DNA of 64,000 nt from Atherinomorus stipes (taxonomy: Eukaryota > Chordata > Actinopteri > Atheriniformes > Atherinidae), in assembly GCA_023101725.1 (NCBI GenBank), contig JALJCO010013427.1, forward strand, positions 186,001-250,000. Reading direction: 5' to 3'. Of this stretch, positions 35,576 to 64,000 are shown one piece after another. The notes beneath the pieces are model-generated. The model ran no database searches. It had not been told where the DNA came from and saw nothing but the letters and a program-made list of their open reading frames with translations. Made by a program: the position numbers and the translations under genes. Every line of letters starts with the position of its first letter. Positions within the stretch are counted from its first letter, which is position 1.

Positions 35576-38500
35576 AGTCATAGTCTACAAAGACAAATAA
35601 AATCAGGCGAACTAAGATACCTTGGATTTAAACAGCATAATATAAATTCTTTATACCTACTAATTGTTTTATATTTCTCAAAATGGCAAATGGTGATGAA
35701 AAGTATTTAAAACATTGTCTATACTAAATCTTATCCCATATTGAAAAGCACTAGTCTAACTTCACAAACTCTGGGTATACATAGCAGAAGTTGACTTGGT
35801 CTTAACATCCTCCTGTCAGTCGGTTTTATCAACAGTCGTCACCAGGCGGTCCGACTCGCTCTTTGCCTGAGGCACTGTATCCATCTGCTGGACGAGACTG
35901 TCTGTCTGTCCCTGGCTTTTAATCAGGCAAATATGTCTGGATAAATGTGTGTTTTTGTTTTGTTTTTTTTTTTTCCTCATTCTCAAGCACACTCATTTAT
36001 GCAAGCTGCTTCCATTCCCTCCTTGATTGGCTCTGAGAATAGGAAGTGACACATGTGTCCCTCAGAGAGCCTCTGGTCTTAAGTCCAGATTGGCACACTT
36101 CTCAACATGTAGCTAAGAAGAACAGGCGGCATTGAGCTAATCACGGTTGGTGTGTAGGCGACAGAGGACATTGGGATGAAGAGTTGGAGAAATGTCGGAA
36201 AATGAAATTAATTAGATGAAAGAAAGAAAAACTACCAAGGATTGAATGATTGTGCTGTTGGAGATATGTGTGTTTGTAAAAGTTCAATGTCTTGTTACAC
36301 TTGCCATCTTGGCTGGGGTTGCCAGCTCAGTGCTTTTGTGTCTACTCTTTCCTTGCTCCTCCTTCTCTCAATTCTTTTTGTTTTATTCAGCTTAATACAA
36401 AGAGCTTCACCCCTTCACATTAGTCTACTGTATATTAATGGAGACTGAGAATTCAAGCATCTAATAGTGCTATTTCTTTCAGTTCCAATGTGTCTCAGGA
36501 GGTTGAAAATGAGAAAAGAGACTGCGAGAAGTCTCAAGAGAGTGAGATGTGATGTCTAGCAGTGAGACGAGCCCTGCAAGCTCTGAAGTCAGTATTTACC
36601 AGCACCCTACGGAAGAGGGGGAAAAATTGCATTAAAGTGAGCTAAACAGTGTTAAGTCTCAATTTCTCTAAGTGGATATTGATTTGAAGTCTCATGACAT
36701 CCAATGTGTGCTTGTGTTGTCCTCACAGTAAAGCATTAAAACAAACCTGTACTTGACTTTCAGCCGGCCAACCAAAGGGTCAAATATTGATTTATCCAAA
36801 ACATTTTTTGAGGTGGGGACAGGAAGAATCAGAGGGGCTTCCATTAAGGAGTCAGTGGATGAATAACTGGACTTGTAGAAAATATTTGTCTTGTTACAAC
36901 TATTGTTTTGTTTCGTTTCTCCCAACTTTGTCCTTTTCCATCTTTATTATGTGTCACGTAATCCTTCACGCGTTGTTAGTTCCACACAGCTTAGCTGGTG
37001 TTTTGAAAATGATCTGTAAAATGTTTTTGTGCATATAGTTTATATGGAAGCTGTTTCAAAGGAGGATACCTGAGCTTACTGTAGCTTTTAACAACTCTCA
37101 CCTTCACAATGTGGATGCAGTGTCATAGATACCCACTGTTAGGTTGCCCATGCAGTGCAGCACAAAAGGCCTGCACAAAAAAATAGAGATGAAAGCTTGT
37201 ACCATCATGGCCTTTTACATGATGATACATGTCATAAAAATGATCTATTATTATAAAATCTATTATTTTTTTTTTGCCTTTTCTTTCTCTTCCGGCAGAA
37301 GATGTAGATTAGTGCAGCGTTGCCTTTGCTTGCTTTGTTTGTATACCTCTATCAAGCGCCTCCTTTGGGTTGATGGGTCCTAGATTTTCATTTTCTAATT
37401 CAAAATGTACCCAAAAAGGGGGTGGATGGCATTCATATTTGGGCTTACTCAAAATAAAGTTGGCCCGACATTAAAAGATGGCTGTCTCTTAAACAGTAAA
37501 CAGTTGGTGTCATTGAACTGTTGCAGATCAAAAGGATGTAAACTGTTGAGGACAACTTGGGAATATAATATTTCTAATGATTTATCTGATTATTTTTCAT
37601 ACACTCTAAAGAATGACAATGACTTAAAAGGATCGGCTAAAATAAGAAGTCTGGTGATTATTTTGGAATTGTTGTTGGCTTATTTATGCCCACATAAAAG
37701 TAACGGGCCTCACTGAAATTTTGTGTGGAGCTCTGACGTCAAACATCCTGCAGCTTGTGTGCAAATTTGACCTGCACACAATCTGATTCATCTGATAGCC
37801 GCATAGCTGAAAACATTTATTTTCAGTCACCAGACACTGGATTGGTTCATCTGCAAGATCTCCCTGTTTTAAGTGCTTTAAAATATAGTTCATATTATGT
37901 TTCAGACATTTAGAATTAGGAAATACAAGATGAAGTAAAAGAACAGTAATGTTGCATCAATTTACTGGAAATCATTTTCTTCATTTCTTGAGTGTTGACA
38001 GCAGAGCTGGTTATGTCAGTGCTAGTGGTTTTCATCATTTTTGCCCTCTGCTCGGGCCAAACAAGAATGGTGCGCTTGGAAGAGAGAAAATCTAAGAAAA
38101 CATGATTGTCAGTAATTAGTGATGAACAGTGGCACGACTGGTCATGCCAGCCTTAAGATAGATTTAGTCATCATGTTATTTGTCAACCCAGTAATAAGTC
38201 CTGATCAGAAGCACTACCTGATATAGTTTCATTTTCCAAAAGTCTTGTTAAATCTCAAGTTTTCCTCAGTGATCGCTATGAGTTATCATGCTCTTAGTCA
38301 GTGAGGAAATTTTGAGATGTTGTAAGGAAAACAGTGTCATAATAAACAAAGTGGGACCTCTCACTGTAAACCTTTCAAAGAAAGTGCACCTACACAGATT
38401 GTCTTGACTTTTAAGTGAATATTTTTCAGATATTTATATTTCACAGTCCAAGATGTTCCTCTTATCAATGCTGAGCTTTAATTTCTTCCATCATGTTTCC

Positions 38501-41500
38501 TCAAGCGTTTCCCCCTGCTCATCTCCATAAAGAAATTGGCTTTGGCTTGCAAAGGCAGTTGTCATGCTGACTGAAAAGAGGCGGAGCAGTGTGAATAACT
38601 TGTGAGCGGCTCTGCTGATTGGAACAGTCCAGCCTAAACATCAACAGCGGGGCTGTGTTCTCAGCTTGCAGGGACCCACACTGCTGCCTTTGTGTCTTGA
38701 TCGCAGTCCCTCCAGGACAGGTTGCACTTGCTCCAAACACATGCACATCTATTCACACACACAGTAAAAGCCTTAATATTATTGGGAGGGGCGTTTATTT
38801 GAAACATTTACACTCTTTAGATTAATGAAATTGTAAAGTGTTGATAAGGAAGAAAACAGCATGATGGGAAATGTATTATTCATCCCGAGTTATGACATAA
38901 TAGGGGAAAGTACATTTCATTCTTTTTTCCTTTATGCCTGGACTTGTCCATTTTGTCTTGGTTGACTTAGTAACTAAACTCTAGAGACGGTGTGGGCATG
39001 TCAGGAATTCTCAGAGGAGCCGGTCAAGTCTGGAAGTAGACGGAGCTCTGTCAGTTTGCTTCACAGATTCTGTTTCTGCACAAGAAAACTGAAAATCTTT
39101 TGTGGTGCAGGTTTGCTCTCAAATGGACACAAAGTATACTTGTATTCAAAGTGGAACGGTTTAGATGTATCCAAACCTTACACTTTTACGATATTTTAAA
39201 AATCTGATCCAGATTTTTAGTCTTGATCAGTAAACTAGGGCTTAGAGTATTTCACAGTTTGAAGTAAATGACACTAAAAGGCCAATTTATTTCTGGATCA
39301 TCTCGAAGAATCTCAAAGCTTTGGCCAGGGACAGTGTGCCATTTATAACATTCTCCTTGCCAGTACAAATGAAGCTGACACAGATAAACCCCCCTGTAAA
39401 GTTATTTTTATTACTTTTGCAACAGTTATTTGGAAAAAAAAAAAAAGGCAGTAAAAATGATTGTTTTGTTCTGTAGTTAACATAAATTCCTTCTCTACCT
39501 ATTTGATTTTTCCTAATGTATTTGTGTTCAGTATGCTGTATTGATAGACAACTATTTCCTTTGGCATGATGTTTCAGCCTTTATTTCCCAGTTTGAATAT
39601 TGGTCTGTGCACCCATTTGACCAACTGGGGGACTATGGATCTTCCCTAAAATAATGATCATTGTATATTTCATAAACCTGGTTTGTAGTAGCTGCCTGCT
39701 CATCTGCAGACAAGGATGGCTGCCCAGCAGTTTTGTTCTTAATTAACCCAAGAGTTTAAAATAAATGTGTTCACGATGCCCATACAATTTCTAAACCAGT
39801 AATTTACCTTTATGTTCTGTAACAGATGATTTAAAAAGACCAAAACAGATCAACGTAATTATGCTTGTAACAGTTAATGGTATCATTTGTGCTGTTGTAA
39901 TGTGTGAAGATGGTGCATCCACAGAGGACCCCACTTATCTATTGTTAATATCACGTGACCCTCTTCATCCTGCTCCAATTGGACCCCCAGTAAATCCTGT
40001 GGGCTCCTTGGCACTGGTTCACCTGGCACCATCTCTGTGTTGGTTCTGCCTGTCACATTGTTATCCACCAGTAACCGAGCAATTTCCTGAGCCTTGCTGG
40101 GAGATTTGTAAATTCCCTGCTGCTTTTCGTAGTACTACACATCCTGATGTTAGTACTAGTTTTCTTCCACAAAACATGCCACACATCTTCACACAGTATC
40201 ACACTGTTTCCACATTTTCTCCAACTCTAACTCATATTTGTCAACTTCCCTCATAAGTTATTTTAAAGTGTCCAGTGGCGTTCCCCCTCCCCCACACTTG
40301 TTTTTTCTTTTGCTATTCTTTCTTTATTATTTTCCTTCTGATCGTATACCTCCAGTCAGACTACGACTGTCTTACACATTGTCTTGTTGCTAGGCAGTGG
40401 CCATAATCCTGCAAACTTAACTTTTCTTCATCTGTTTCTCTGCACAAGCAGCATGGTTCCTTATTGTCTTAGTCAAATAATTCAATTAAATGTAGCAGTG
40501 TTTCTTTCATTTTAACCCATGTTGAAATAGTGTGTGTGTGCGTGTGTGTGTACGTGCAGCTGCAGCTTTTGGCCTTCATGGTTCAAGAAGATATGGCGAT
40601 AATACAGCTTCAGTCACAGATCAGATGAAGTGTGCCTTGTGAATGTGACAAGATCATTGATATCAGTCCAGCTGTCAGCAGTATGATTCAGACTCTGAGC
40701 TGCTGTCACAGCTCCTCCTCACAGAACTTCCAGCAAAAATATACACACTGTATTTTCAGTCATGTCATTTTAACATCAGATTCCACATGTGTGAGAACAT
40801 ATGTGATGTTTGCCAGGAGGTTAATTATGTTTGCAATGTCCAGTAAAGAGCTTTCTATTGGTTTCTCAAAGCGGTGTCATCAAGGTATGGTCTAAACATT
40901 GCCACTAACCTCTAATTGTTAGCAGCTGCAGGTTTACGGGCAAACTCCAAAGGGCATGTTTACTACTTTTAGGAGTGTGTGTTGAGAGAAAGGCATGCTA
41001 TGTCAGCCATGGTCAGTCAGATTCATCCGTGGTACAACCCCCCACCTTACAGTCTTGGTAATTGATGAAAATTTACATGTTATTGAGGTTTTTGCTGTGT
41101 ATATATCGTGTTTTTAGTGCTTCAGTTTAAGTAACATTAAAAAAGATTTAGTATTGGAAGTGTTAAGTGGTTTTAGGGATAAAAAAAATACTGCATACAC
41201 ACAAGATTATTCCTGTAGTTGCCCTTTAGTTGCTCTTCGGTGTGCCACTGATGCAGTTTTAACCAACTGTAATGGAGTAGACAAGTTTATAATGGTACAT
41301 ATGATTTATTAAATGGCCCAGAATTCTATCAGTATTCAGACAAAATAAACCACATTTAAATGGAGTGCACGTCATCCATTTCTATCGAATCAGCCTGCAT
41401 CTTTATTATTCCCCGCTTCTTAAACATTGAATCTGTTTACAATTTTCCCTGCTTGCCCGATGCAGTGAGCCAGACAGAGCGTTTCTCTTTTTCTTTCTCT

Positions 41501-42573
41501 TTCTTCCAGCTATACAATATGACCCAACAGACTGAAAAGGATAAATACTTCATCATGGTATCTTTTGTAAAATTACCAGTGATGAAAGTTGGAACTCCCC
41601 CACCATGAGGCTGATATAACATTTATAATGTGTCTGAGTGTTTTGAACAGAAACCCATTTTCACAGTGGTGTCAGCTCAGTCTGTTTAGAGCAGACCTTT
41701 TTTTTTTTTTTTTTTTTTTGCTGCGATTGTGGACATATATCTAACCTTTGCGCACGTAATTTAAAACAACTTCCCTGTTCTGTCATATATGTATTTGGTT
41801 GTTTGTTAAAACTGTTGTCATTTCAAGGTAATGCACATTCTGATTTATTGGCCAGTCCGAACTCCTATTCCACAGAAGAGTAGGAGCTGACAGCTGTCTG
41901 TGGAAAATTTCTTGGCCTGTTCCTGCCCCCAGGCTTCACAGTGCATGTGCGTGCTGCATGCTGCGTAGTTGTGTATTTTGAGGGTCATCCCAGAAAGACT
42001 TCACCCCAGGCGAGTGCGAATGGAGAGTGTACTGTCAGGCACCCCTGGGTGTGTGTGTGTGTTTCTGTGTTTGTTGTGTTAAGATTCCTTGTGGCAGATG
42101 AGCTCTCTCTGGCTGCCGTGGGCTGTTAGAATAAACATAGCATAGGGTTAATAAAAAAATTAAAAAAAAAAAAACCTTGTTAGTGCAAGACATTTCCATT
42201 AAAACATTAACCGTGATAAAATAACATGTCTTGAAGGAATAAAAGGGATCAAAGGGGGCAGGTGGTCTGTGTTCATTCAAGTGTTGAGAGTAGCTGCCAT
42301 GTTTCTGCTGTGAAGTTGGAGAACGTCGTCTTGCCCTGAATTCGGGCTGCAGATGCATCTGATGCATAAAATCCTTCAGGTTTACAATGGGGAAGAACAG
42401 GAGAATGGTTCAGGATGGAAATGATCTGAAGCTAGAATTGTGTGGTGCCGGGGGGGGGAGGGGGGAGTAAGATCAGGGTCCAGATGTGAGACTGCCTTGC
42501 TGGCTGCCTGTTTACATTTCTCAGCTAACAGGAGCATATTTTTAACCTCTGCCTGTTTTTGTTCTCTCTGCAG
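35576..42573. other. repeat-poor 3' part of intron 1
   Basis: About 7 kb with few transposon signatures. It has a TGACGTCA at 37734-37741, a TG-rich stretch at 40531-40556, a T run at 41698-41719 and a G-rich block at 42450-42465 just before exon 2. No gene recognised; 38500-38760 is a less AT-rich block worth a conservation check. Confidence 0.5.
42450..42465 (+). repeat. G-rich tract upstream of exon 2
   Basis: Runs of 9 and 6 G separated by a single A, ending 108 nt before the exon 2 acceptor on the sense strand. Confidence 0.7.
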
Positions 42574-60462
<17,889 letters not shown>

Positions 60463-60486
60463 AAACAAGTCTGAGAAAGAGTCAAG

Positions 60487-60587
60487 GTGAGTTGATAGAA
60501 CTGGTTCGATCGTTCCATCCTCTCGTGCACTTTTCTGCAAAGCTTCCCAGAAATGACTGACTTGTGGATTTTTTTTTTCTGTTTTAG
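60487..60587 (+). other. gnai2: gnai2 3'UTR intron
   Basis: A perfect donor (AAG|GTGAGT) lies 24 nt after the stop. A textbook acceptor (long T tract, then CTGTTTTAG) follows 101 bp later. Mammalian GNAI2 is known, from memory, to have a ninth non-coding exon after a 3'UTR intron, which supports this call. The junction is closer than about 50 nt to the stop, so nonsense-mediated decay is not expected. Confidence 0.82.
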
Positions 60588-61488
60588 ATTACTTGAACAT
60601 TTCTGATGACCGTAAAGATGGGGGAACATAGACACATGATGAATGACTGCACTGTCCCACCACGATTTCTGCTTCAATCTGCTTTTTATAAAGACACCTA
60701 AGAGACTGAAAACCTGACGAGCCTTGCAGATTTTCAACGACGGCTGATCCAGACGCTCGTATTAACTCTTTAGGCAATGACCACAAAAATCAACATGTAT
60801 TCTATTTTTGTTCTTCTTTTGTTTTCTTCTTTAATTTCAATTACTAGAGGAGGGAAAGGCAAACTTTTTTTTATATAAATGCAAACATGTTACTTTTAGA
60901 AATCCTGATGTGCAAATTATTCAACTTTTAATCACGTGAAACTTATTTTTTAAGAGATGAAGCACAGGCATGGACATAAAATGATTGACAAAAGGAAAAG
61001 TGTGTTTTTAAAAAAATGTTTACATCATTTCATCGTTCATAGCCTAACCGTATATCGCTCTGCATGACTCCACATGTCAAATATTAGCTCTGTAATCTGC
61101 ACAAAATGATCTAACATTCCTACAAAAAAAGAAAAGAAAAAAAGGTTAAAAAGTAAAAAAAAAAAAAAATGGCTTCACCTGCAGGAAAAATATGGCAAAA
61201 TTCTAACATGTATTTAAAGTATGTGTGTACCTAACATTCTATCACTTTTTATAGTACCATTTCTGTGTCTATTGCAGTATGTTTGTGCCTTTACTTCTGT
61301 TTACAGCCAGTTCCTAGATATGCTTTCAGTAATGTTTGACCTACTGTGCGTCTAAAATTTTCTTCCATTCTATGCCTAGCACCTATGAATATATAGTGAT
61401 TATTAATGAGACGAAATCTAATTCAGAAAAAAGTTAGTGTTTTTGGTAAATATTAAAATGCTTTCAAAGTCCTATATGATTTAATTTA

Positions 61489-61494
61489 AATAAA
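61489..61494 (+). terminator. gnai2: gnai2 poly(A) signal AATAAA
   Basis: A canonical AATAAA within TTTAAATAAAAG is followed 35-65 nt downstream by GT-rich sequence (CTGTGTTGTCTGATG, then TTGTGG), as expected for a cleavage site around 61510-61520. Confidence 0.72.
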
Positions 61495-61584
61495 AGTAGA
61501 CACCACCTGACTCTTGAATGCTTTCCCTCTCTGTGTTGTCTGATGTACATTTGTGGCGTTTATCATTTTGTAAGTTGCTCTTTA

Positions 61585-61590
61585 AATAAA
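61585..61590 (+). terminator. alternative distal AATAAA
   Basis: A second AATAAA sits about 95 nt beyond the first. It may serve as an alternative signal, but its downstream sequence is less GT-rich, so the proximal signal is preferred. Confidence 0.35.
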
Positions 61591-62734
61591 TTTACTCCTC
61601 GTTTCTGATCATGACAGATGTGAATGAGAAACTGACGTATATAAATTTCGAAATTTGCACTTTGAATCATTCTGAGCAGCACACACAGCGCGACACCGCC
61701 ATCTACTGGACATTTAAATGCAAAGCAGCAGATCAAAATTACATGTTTCACTTTGCTGCTTGATTTTTTGTGCTTTCTCTGCCAAAGCTGGCAAGTGGTT
61801 CACACACATGCAACTGTTTTAAATCACCAACAAGGTATTTCATGTGCAAATATGAAAGTTTTTCTTCTCAAAGAATGCACATCACCTCAATGTTGCAGAT
61901 TGTCTGCTTACAATATGCGTCATCAAGGAATATATTAATATAAGTAGTAGGGGAGTTCTCCGTGGTTCAGGACAGATTACTCATATGGCAATGCTAACTA
62001 ATGATGGTTAGTTTCATGCATTAAACTTTTTTCACACTCATCCAACCTTTCCTTCTCACATCTTCATACACTGGTTCATAGACTTGTTAGAAATAAATGA
62101 TAGTGGACCACATACAACTGCAGACACTCAACATGTAAACCAGCAGCTTTACATCTTAGATGTATGTTTTAAAATGATCAAATGAGGGTTACTAGAAATC
62201 TGAAGGATCCCATGAAGCATGGACTGGAGGTCCTACTGTCATAAATCGCAAAAGCAGATTGCATGTCATGTTAATCAGCATCTAAAACCAAGGAGTGCTC
62301 TTCAGTTTGTCATTTACAGCTCCATTTGCATGCATCACCACAGCTGGATCAATAGATTGACCGTCTGTGCACTCTATTGTCATTCACTAAGTGGCCATGC
62401 ATTTTAACTGCTTACAATGTGCTGCACCACTTCATCAGTTGGAGTCTTATTTTATTCTCTGATTGGTCAATGATGTAGTTGGCGGCTTAGCAGGATAAGT
62501 AAGTGTCTGAGACATCAGCGTGGTCCTCAAAGAGCTTTTTATTATGAGTAAGTGATGAATGAGAAGCTGTTTTCAGTATTCTGAGTTAATGAAAACGTCC
62601 TCTTGTGAGGTCAAAGAGCTAGAATAAAGAGTTCTTTTTTTTTTTTTTTTTAGAAATTTCTTATATAAATAGACACAAGCATTGTCACCAATAGACTGAA
62701 TCCAGTGCTATTAAAATGTAATGCCATGACCTTA
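61591..62734. other. downstream flank, no gene recognised
   Basis: Intergenic AT-rich sequence after the gnai2 poly(A) site with a T run at 62634-62651. Confidence 0.5.
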
Positions 62735-62945
62735 GTTCATTCATTTCTGCACTGCTTAGTCCAATTCAGGGTCATCGGGGTCGCTGGAGCCTATCCCAGC
62801 AATTCTCTGGCAAGAGGCTGGTCCACTCTAGACAGGCTGCCAGTTTATAGCACAGAGAGACAACCATTCATTCACACAGTCATTCCTGAGGAGAATTTAG
62901 AGTGACCAGTTAACCTAACATGCACGTCTGGGTGGTGGAAAGAAG
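62735..62945. repeat. teleost interspersed repeat fragment
   Basis: Contains TTCAGGGTCATCGGGGTCGC, TGGAGCCTATCCCAGC, ACAGAGAGACAACCATTCAT and AATTTAGAGTGACCAGTTAA, a very common fish interspersed repeat. The family is not assigned with certainty. Confidence 0.7.
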
Positions 62946-64000
62946 CTGGACTTTAGTTGTCTACTCAAAAAAAATAAAGAGCTGGGTGTGCTACTGTAGG
63001 CTTGTTGATAGGCTGAGATGTTTTTGACAAATCCAGGTGATAAATTTGAGAACTGATAAATTTGGTAGATCTGCAGAATGACTGGGCTGAATAGTTTCTC
63101 TAGAGGGTGCTGCAGCTCTTTGCTTGAACACTGGCTCTGCGAAGGGTGCACAGCAGCTAAGCTCACTAGATTTTTTTTTTTTTTTTTTTTGTGAACCCTG
63201 CAGGTCAACTGATTGCTCTGCTTGGCTTTTTTTAAATAGTCTGTAAAAACAGTACATGATGTAATAAAGTTGGGAATAACTGATACAATCTCTAAAATCA
63301 ATAATTCACCCTCAAACCCGGAATTATGAGAGAATTTGAGATTCTGGGACATTTCTGGAGGTGCAAGTCTAAAATAACTCCAGCAACATTTGTGATGGTA
63401 ATGTCAACATCATAGTACCCAGCACAAAAGGCTTTGGGGGTTTCTTCTTTTAATGGAGCCACAATGTTAATATAAGTGGGAGAACCTATGGGGGGATGCC
63501 AGATGAATATTTACTCTAGAAGGTAGTTTAAATTAAAACTAAAAGAAAAAAATCAGGCGGTGTGTGATAATTTAACTGTGTTCTCTCTTTTCTGTTATGT
63601 GCATGAGTGCAAATAAAAACAAAAAGCTGATCCACCCAAACTGTGCAGATTATCCAGACATCTAGCAGTGAGGCATTTGTAATGTCGAAGTTTTATTTTA
63701 CATAGTTGCTAATGTCCACTTTGGTTCTACAGGTTGGGACATGTCACACAGAGCTTTTATGCTCATGGTGGACAAATCTGCACTTGAACAGCTGACCATC
63801 AGACCTGGATCACTCCCAAACAGTACAGAACTAAAGCATTCCTCAGATTTGCATAGCCATCCATTCTCTGAATTGGGTGAATGGAAAGTGGAGCACCAGA
63901 ACATCTGCTGGGGTTACAGGCTCTATGTTCATTTATGGTGCAGATAACTACATTTACATTTGGACCTTTTGTTCACCATCAGATCTGTGTAAACAATCAG
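62946..64000. other. downstream flank, no gene recognised
   Basis: T run at 63171-63190. Short ORFs on both strands near 63698-63947 have no recognisable domain and no exon-like signals I trust. Confidence 0.45.

Larger units (their letters stand above)
1..42573 (+). other. gnai2: gnai2 intron 1 (partial, >42.5 kb)
   Basis: Exon 2 starts at 42574 in a phase that requires a 5' coding exon. No sequence coding for the Galpha-i N-terminus (MGCT/MGCTVSAEDK type) was found on the + strand upstream of it. The whole left two thirds is therefore interpreted as intron 1. A long first intron is common in vertebrate Galpha genes. No other gene was recognised in it on either strand; its ORFs are short and mostly inside repeats. 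If an unrelated gene or alternative first exon sits here, it is not apparent by eye. Confidence 0.75.
60463..61515 (+). other. gnai2: gnai2 3' untranslated region
   Basis: The UTR consists of 24 nt after the stop in exon 8 (60463-60486), a 101-bp intron and a terminal non-coding exon from 60588 to an estimated cleavage point near 61515. It is AU-rich with several T and A runs. The 3' boundary is inferred from the AATAAA at 61489. Confidence 0.75.

Noticed and set aside
39861..40256. 131-residue forward ORF in intron 1
   Set aside because: No recognisable domain and ordinary intronic composition; the chance length is plausible in 64 kb.
62915..63352. 145-residue reverse ORF downstream of gnai2
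   Set aside because: Runs through a T/A homopolymer (poly-Lys) and a repeat edge; no domain or splice signals recognised.

Overview
The window is vertebrate, most likely teleost fish, nuclear DNA. It is AT-rich, intron-dominated and full of fish-type DNA transposons: hAT elements with TAGGGCTG-like ends, Tc1/mariner MITEs and PIF/Harbinger MITEs. It also carries L2-like LINE tails and microsatellites. No prokaryotic features, CRISPR arrays, rRNA or tRNA genes were seen. The teleost call rests on the repeat types plus the Galpha-i2 protein; the species and the gnai2a/gnai2b paralogue cannot be settled from sequence alone.

One protein-coding gene is supported: gnai2 (G protein alpha-i2), on the + strand, with coding exons 2-8 at 42574-42616, 50824-50965, 54420-54580, 56603-56731, 57644-57773, 57957-58110 and 60272-60462. 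Exon sizes (43, 142, 161, 129, 130, 154 and 191 nt) and phases fit the Galpha-i family. With the family's 118-nt first coding exon they give 355 residues, the Galpha-i2 length. Exon 1 (N-terminus, myristoylation site) is not in the window, so bases 1-42573 are read as intron 1 of more than 42.5 kb. The 3'UTR holds a 101-bp intron 24 nt after the stop, and a poly(A) signal lies at 61489.

Region by region: 1-42.5 kb is intron 1. About a third is recognisable transposon, including a 0.55-kb foldback palindrome inside a direct duplication (3.5-4.5 kb), hAT MITEs with 8-bp target-site duplications, a Tc1-like copy split by later insertions (14.2-16.4 kb), a hAT copy with a BED-finger remnant (21.1-22.3 kb), a three-level nest (29.0-31.9 kb) and a hAT holding a duplicated MITE with two perfect CRE octamers (34.0-35.6 kb). 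The stretches 22.3-26.0 and 35.6-42.5 kb are repeat-poor. Intron 2 holds a nest up to four levels deep (43.8-47.5 kb) and a complete Tc1-type MITE (50.2-50.7 kb). Intron 3 holds a Harbinger-like MITE. Introns 4-6 are nearly clean, and intron 7 has a Tc1-like remnant. Downstream of the poly(A) site I see only repeats and no second gene.

Functionally the window encodes most of one inhibitory heterotrimeric G-protein alpha subunit: all five GTP-binding motifs, the helical domain and the receptor-coupling C-terminus. I found no convincing new biological system. The best leads are splicing architecture (a (TG)10 tract as the exon 6 acceptor, a weak exon 7 donor, a 3'UTR intron) and a transposon insertion history readable from nested target-site duplications. 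Coordinates were read by eye; no alignment or database search was run.
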